Origin: Lepidonotus clava | Lineage: Eukaryota; Annelida; Polychaeta; Phyllodocida; Polynoidae | DNA: 64,000 nucleotides | NCBI GenBank assembly: GCA_936440205.1 | Contig: OW387135.1 | Location: forward strand, 35,442,792 to 35,506,791 | Reading direction: 5' to 3' | In this document: in pieces, positions 58,571-64,000 of the stretch | Layout of the letters: each line of letters opens with the position of its first letter | Numbering within the stretch: the first letter of the stretch is position 1 | Translations under genes and position numbers: made by a program | Notes under the pieces: generated by a model | Told to the model about the DNA's origin: nothing | Databases searched by the model: none | What the model saw: only the letters and a program-made list of their open reading frames with translations

Positions 58571-60987
58571 TGATCTAACCCTGTATCTTTCAAGCATAGG
58601 ATAGACCACATTTATTTCAGTGTGTAATGTATCATAATTTTACATTGGACAAAAACTAAACTAAATCCTGAAGCTATTGGTGGAGATCAACGCCACGGGT
58701 TGTTGTTCATTGGCACTCTCCCTCTCAAAGAAAAAATAAATAGCCAAGTCTCTATGTCTAATTCAAGGGTCTAGGTCAAATAACAATCATTGTCCCATGT
58801 TCAGATCTCTACCTTTAGGACCAGGTGTTCCATAGTTGGGGGTGTCTTTGTAACTTAGATCTTACAAGACAAAGTATATATACTTACATACACTTTGGGA
58901 AATGTATAAGAAATGATTTAGGGAAGATCTGAAGAATGTAAAAATTTACAATTGTAATGTAAAGATTTACAATCGTAAAGGCCTTTGCTACTTTACGGAC
59001 TGTTCAAGGATAGATGATCCTCTTTATATATGTTACAGGTCCCTATCCCACCTATCAACTGAATAAACAGAGGAGGCGCCTGATTTTCTTGTTGGATTAA
59101 TTCATCTAAGGTTGTACGTCCTTTAGTTGGCTTTGATTAATCCCCGGTAATTTAGAATCAGGAAATCTAGAAAAATAAACAAATTAGTTCATAATGTTTT
59201 GCCCAAATTTCCTAAATTCCTTGTCTTATCCCAGTAAACACTTATTGCAAACTTTCCCTGTGCAATGGCCAACTCAGATTAACATTTTTGTTTACATTAT
59301 TTCTTTGCTATTATTATCTTATTATCCGCAATTATAATCAAAACTTATTACGTCAACAAAACACAAATACATAGTAATCTATGATTTCTTTTATATACAC
59401 TGCGATGAAATATGCACCTTTTACATACATTTACACATATCCGTGTGCTGACGGACACTTTGCAATTTTATCTACCATCCAGTAACAATAAAGTGCGTAA
59501 CTCGATATACTTTTCTGTTTGCAGGCAATGCATTCATAAACATATGCTCTCAAGTCTCTGAAATTCAAAATTTCAAAATGATAAACAAAACACAGTTTCG
59601 GCACACAGAAAACATCCGTTTTCGGATAGTATCACAATGTTCCAGTTATATGCATTATCGGAATTATATTAGCATGATGCAAAATGTACAAAGTGAAACG
59701 GGCAATAATATGTTATTCAATTCGATATCATGGTAGTACCTTAAAGATTCCAAATCAAGCTATCATTGAATAATATCGTTGGATATATATTTTATCATTA
59801 AAAGAACTCATATTCAGAACAAAGACTAGCATGTACTTTTCATTAGAAGTGTGAACTTTATACCTACATGGATGGGTAAAATAACTTTAAAAAATATGTT
59901 GTAAAGTTTTGCTGCTTTCGATAACGAATGAACAAGCCTTGCATTTTCGGGTTGGGCTTTAAAGTGTACAATATTCGTCAATACATTAACGACAAATATT
60001 AACAACTTACATGTCCCTGCCATGCATTTGTTCTTAATCGAACTGGTCAAAATCAAGACCATAAGACAGTAGATAGTTGAAATCAAATCTAGAATAAATA
60101 ACAATTAAGCGAAATACATCCATTTGCAAGATATCACTTGACATAACCGAACATTTTTCTTTCCACGACAAAAATAAATCTCATTTTTCTAGGATCTATC
60201 AAAACAATCCTAATTAACATGTTGCTTCATTTATCTAAGCCTGGGTTGATACAAACACGCAGTCATACAGTTTAAAAGTAATGTACAATTAATACGTATA
60301 CTAGTGGATTCTTGTCAACAAAGTCATCGCGGAAATATCTACATGTATTGCAGAATACATTGCACACACAATCTTACAGTTCTCTTAATACGATTATTCA
60401 GGAACAAAATCACATTTGTTAACAACAATATTAATGGAATTTACGTTGATGATAAACCTCTGCTTTTATATACATAGCTATCACGTATCCAAAGAAAAAA
60501 CTGAATCTTCTAGATGTATTTTCATTTATTCGTACTGTGAATTCCGGCAGATTTCAGCCCTTTGCCTACTCCACCTTTAACGTTCATTCAGGTCCGGAAA
60601 ACAGCCTTCCTACTATGTAGCCCCCAAAAGACACCATAATCATACAGCATGATGATGATTTCAGCATCATGAAACAGTAACTATTTCATTTCCTTGAATA
60701 TTTAGCTTTAAATTTACAATTATGAGATTTATAAAAAAAAGATGCTTCAAATCATCTGGCGTGTTTATACTGGCGATGCTTTAATGCATATGGCGTATAT
60801 ATCCTGGTGATGCCTCAATGCATCTGGTGGGTGGAAAGGGTTAAAATGCACAACACCAGTCTAGAGACAGTCAAGAGACCTCACTGCACTTCAAGAGGTA
60901 AAATCTTCCTAGATTTAAAATGTGGAACTAACAGACATAAGTTTACTAGTGCAATCCCTCGAGTATACTATCGTAGTACCTCCAGGG
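58571..60987. other. Intergenic region and UBE4A 3' UTR
   Basis: AT-rich. On the minus strand, AATAAA (complement of 60525-60530) lies about 460 bases after the UBE4A stop and is a possible poly(A) signal. No other gene-like feature was seen. Confidence 0.4.
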
Positions 60988-63900
60988 CTACGTTAACGAC
61001 AGTTTGTCCTTGTGCACCTCCTCTAACCAGGAGTCGATGCGGGCCTTGAGTATGTTGTCGGGTTTGACCATGTCCATGCTGAGGGGTGACCGGTTAAACG
61101 GGTCCGTCTGGTCACTGAAAAACATCACCGATAATAACATGTAATAGATATGAAATATTTATACTGATTTTTCTTGTTTACTTATCAATTAAGTCATGAA
61201 GTCCTTGTTCAGTTTGTAGACAAATAGTGCGGGCCTAATCTTGATATTTATATCAATCAAGAACATAGTAGTGCTGAAGAAGGATATTACTAGTGACCAT
61301 TCTTTTTTTTGCAACTGAGAATATTGAGTATGTATACCTCAAAATGACTAAAACAAAATTTCTGACGAAATAGCTTGTTAAACAAACACTAGGTTAAGTA
61401 TTGATTAACAAAGTTGTTGATCCTCTTGAATTCAACATCAATCTTTTTCACAATTCTTTATATAAATTCACTAAAAGCCAAAGCCAAACAAACTGCCAGC
61501 GGCTTCTGGGTACATGTTGGTACAACTGGCCTACCTGAGTATATGCCGGGCGATGGTGGCGCGGTCGACGATGTTGCCCGAGGACGGCAGCAGGACGGGG
61601 TCCCGCATCAAGGTGCCCATGATAGGGTCCAGGAACTCCTCCGGGGCGTTCTCTATGGCCTCGTCCTCCGCGTTCTGACGGGCCGCCAACACCTGCAGGA
61701 GGGGAGGGGGAAGAATATACGTGTATATATGTTACATCAGTCTAATGATATTAGTAATATACCAATTCATACAATAAGTAATAGGTAAAGCTACGTTAAA
61801 CAAACTCGTAAACGGTGTCCTTATATTCGATATCTGTTCAACAAGATTGGTCATAAAGATGTGAATAAAACTACTCGTTGTGGGATAAATGTGTAATACG
61901 GGGAAGGATTTTCGTAAATACTGACAACATATAGATTCGTCTTGTCCTTCGTCCATTATCAGAACAACGTTTGTAAAGAAAATCTGTCTAACGCTCGTCC
62001 CTATAAGAGCAAATTATATCAAATTTACAACTACTAACGAATACAACCATAATCGTATTGTAGATAATTTCAAATGTACAAGGTAAGTAACAAACGGCTT
62101 ATATACATATGATTATTCCTACCTCAACTTTAGAACTCAACTCGGAAAACTCGACGATGACGTCGGGTCGGCTGCCGATACGCTGGAGGACCTTGTGCAC
62201 CTCGACAAAGAGCTCCTTTGAGTAGGAGCGGCCGTCGGAGGCCACGCCCAGACAGAAGCGGTCTTTCTTACCGAGGTTCACGTAGATCTGACAGATGGTG
62301 GACAGTAACTCCTGGGGTTTGAACTCATACTCGTCAAAGTCTTTCACCTTCAGACTCTTACTCTTTGGTCCCACCTAGAGTAGGAGAGACATAGGACAAG
62401 GTCAACGTTTGCTAGAATAGTATGATTCTTTTACAAAATGTCAACAGATCGTACGTACTGTATATAAGTCTACCGGTGCTTTTATTTAATTACATCTATC
62501 ATCTTTGTGGATGACAAAATGCCAGAGATTTCTGTGATGGTTGATCTTATGGTTTCATATCGAGAAGACCAACACGCATTACACTGGTCCTATATCAAGG
62601 AGAAATTAGAAATCTAATCTTCGTCGAATATTCCAATGGTCCAAACCAGGCGGCAATATCGAATCAGGGGTTCAATTCCCTGCTGCATGACCCTGCCAAT
62701 CATCTTCTCAAGTCATTTCATCATTTCAACTGTTCTCGCCGTGAATATGACAACAGCTGTCGGAACGGGGCGTAAAACAACCAACATTCACTCAATCACT
62801 CCTAGTTGAATATTGGGAAAAAGTTAGAACTATTACAAGGTAATACTGAAAAATTGCTTACCAGGTGGAGGAGGGAGTAGTTGAGCATGGCGGAGATGCG
62901 GTCGACCATGACCTGGTGGGTGAAGATGGAGTGGATGCGCTGGGTGAGCAGCTCCAGGGAGCAGATGGTGCTGTTGCCCATGATGTTGTGGAAGCGGGCC
63001 TGCATGCCGAGGATCCGCAGCTGGTTGTCCTTCTCCTGCCGCTGCTGGGGGGTCAGCGCCGACCACGCCTCGCTCTCCTTCTCAGCCTGCTTCTCTTTGA
63101 TTTGCGACATGAACTGGAGGGGAGCAAGTCGTGTAAAGGGTTGTAATGTATGTCAATGTGTAACTATTGGATCATAGTCATGGGTTATCCGCCAAACATT
63201 GAGAACTCCGCTGTTGAGACTAGTACAGACGAACTCACTGGATACAACCATACTAATGTTACTTAAATAGGGTCGTGTCTATTTCTATCATCGTTTCACC
63301 TACTAAAGATCTTTCTACGCTTCTTGGACATTTTAAGTTTACACTCTTGAAAGATAGATAGATTAATAGGTATACCTTTCGACTTATTTATATTTTAACT
63401 AAAATGTAGAGATAAGGACAAACGCATTTTTAGAGGTTTAGCAAATCATGATGTCAGGTGAAAAAAGGATTTGTATACCAGAATCTACGTACCGATAAAG
63501 CTTCATCTAACAGGAAAATCGTGTCATTTATCAGTAAATTAATGAACCGGAGAAACAGTGGGGGGTTGGTGTCCTCGATATGTTCTTCTGCATACGTAGC
63601 GAGATCCTATAAAGACAGGGGAAGTGAGGATAATGAAAAACCGAAAAAAAACAAACACACAAACATATCATAACGGTTAGAAACGTTTTTTTTTCACGAT
63701 TACATCTACGTGCAATTAACTTATTTAAAAAAAATTATTTGGAGTGTTTATATACTTTGTAGTTGGTAGTTCACTATCATTTCCATCAGCGGAATCTCTC
63801 ACGATTCAATAATTTATTCTAAATCTCCTCCATAAAATGTAAACCAGATGTCCCTAATTTCTCCTCCACCACCGACCTGCAGAGCCTGCCGGTGCTCGTC

Positions 63901-64000
63901 GACGGTCCACATGTACTTGAGGATGGCGTACATGGGGCGGCGGTAGTTGAACTTGGCCTCGAACTCCACCGACTCGCCCGTCATCTCGATGGAGACGAAG
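60988..64000 (-). CDS. UBE4A: UBE4A ubiquitin conjugation factor E4, C-terminal part (continues beyond window)
   Basis: Exons in transcript order: 63877->64000, 63493-63606, 62862-63113, 62123-62374, 61535-61692, 60988-61114. Frames join across GT-AG introns. UBE4A is a U-box ubiquitin ligase/chain-elongation factor. Visible are the Ufd2 core ([59 protein letters not shown]) and the complete U-box spanning the last two exons ([20 protein letters not shown], then [11 protein letters not shown]). [12 protein letters not shown] and the U-box sequence fit UBE4A better than UBE4B. The stop follows SLT. About 310 C-terminal residues are present. The N-terminal part lies outside the window. Confidence 0.95.
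62630..62806 (+). mobile_element. tRNA-derived SINE in a UBE4A intron
   Basis: An A-box-like TGGTCCAAACCAGG (about 62638-62651) and a B-box GGTTCAATTCC (62669-62679) are spaced as in a tRNA-type Pol III promoter. A non-tRNA body follows with GGAACGGGGCGTAAAACAAC, a type of tail common in marine invertebrate SINEs. It is antisense to UBE4A. Confidence 0.55.
63114..63492 (-). other. UBE4A intron, no feature seen
   Basis: AT-rich intron sequence without recognisable repeat or ORF. Confidence 0.5.

Noticed and set aside
62630-62806. A functional tRNA gene
   Set aside because: Only the A and B boxes are tRNA-like. There is no cloverleaf, and a SINE body follows.
62833-63146. Alternative-frame ORFs over a UBE4A exon
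   Set aside because: The UBE4A frame matches the family throughout and joins across introns. The others are shadows of a GC-rich exon.

Overview
The window is metazoan nuclear DNA: intron-rich, AT-rich between exons, with GT-AG splicing and many transposable elements. The host proteins (RAB40, FBXL15, a sterol-desaturase-family enzyme, UBE4A) are animal families. Overall base composition, a tRNA-derived SINE and the repeat style suggest a marine invertebrate. A mollusc or another lophotrochozoan is my best guess, but the sequence alone does not fix the taxon.

Layout. 1-10590: a Gypsy/Metaviridae-like LTR retroelement on the minus strand, cut by the window edge, with one LTR, Gag, Pol, an accessory ORF region and an envelope-like ORF, all open as far as visible. 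11995-29318 (+): a six-exon RAB40 gene with a degenerate P-loop, a SOCS box and a CCIS tail. About 33.6-38.5 kb (+): FBXL15, with a probable non-coding first exon and a long serine-rich N-terminal extension. 40921-45562 (+): a young gag-only LTR element with two 220-bp LTRs that look identical, inserted in a minisatellite. 45.66-46.43 kb: two 32-bp-period tandem arrays in inverted orientation around a TA tract. 48534-55141 (-): a seven-exon fatty acid hydroxylase/sterol desaturase family gene. 60988-64000 (-): the 3' part of UBE4A, including the complete U-box. The rest is introns and intergenic DNA holding MITE-like elements, a LINE 3' end, a SINE and low-complexity tracts.

Three of the four host genes belong to the ubiquitin system: RAB40 (substrate receptor of a CUL5 ligase), FBXL15 (SCF/CUL1 receptor) and UBE4A (U-box E3/E4). 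Nothing in the sequence shows that they are co-regulated.

The most unusual item is the gag-only element. It fuses a ComEA-like helix-hairpin-helix domain to a Gag core, carries a tandem array of ETS-like and YY1-like motifs in its leader, has a CTCF-like core in each LTR, and has a candidate splice donor in the LTR with a matching acceptor just before gag. It could be dispersing regulatory sites through this genome.
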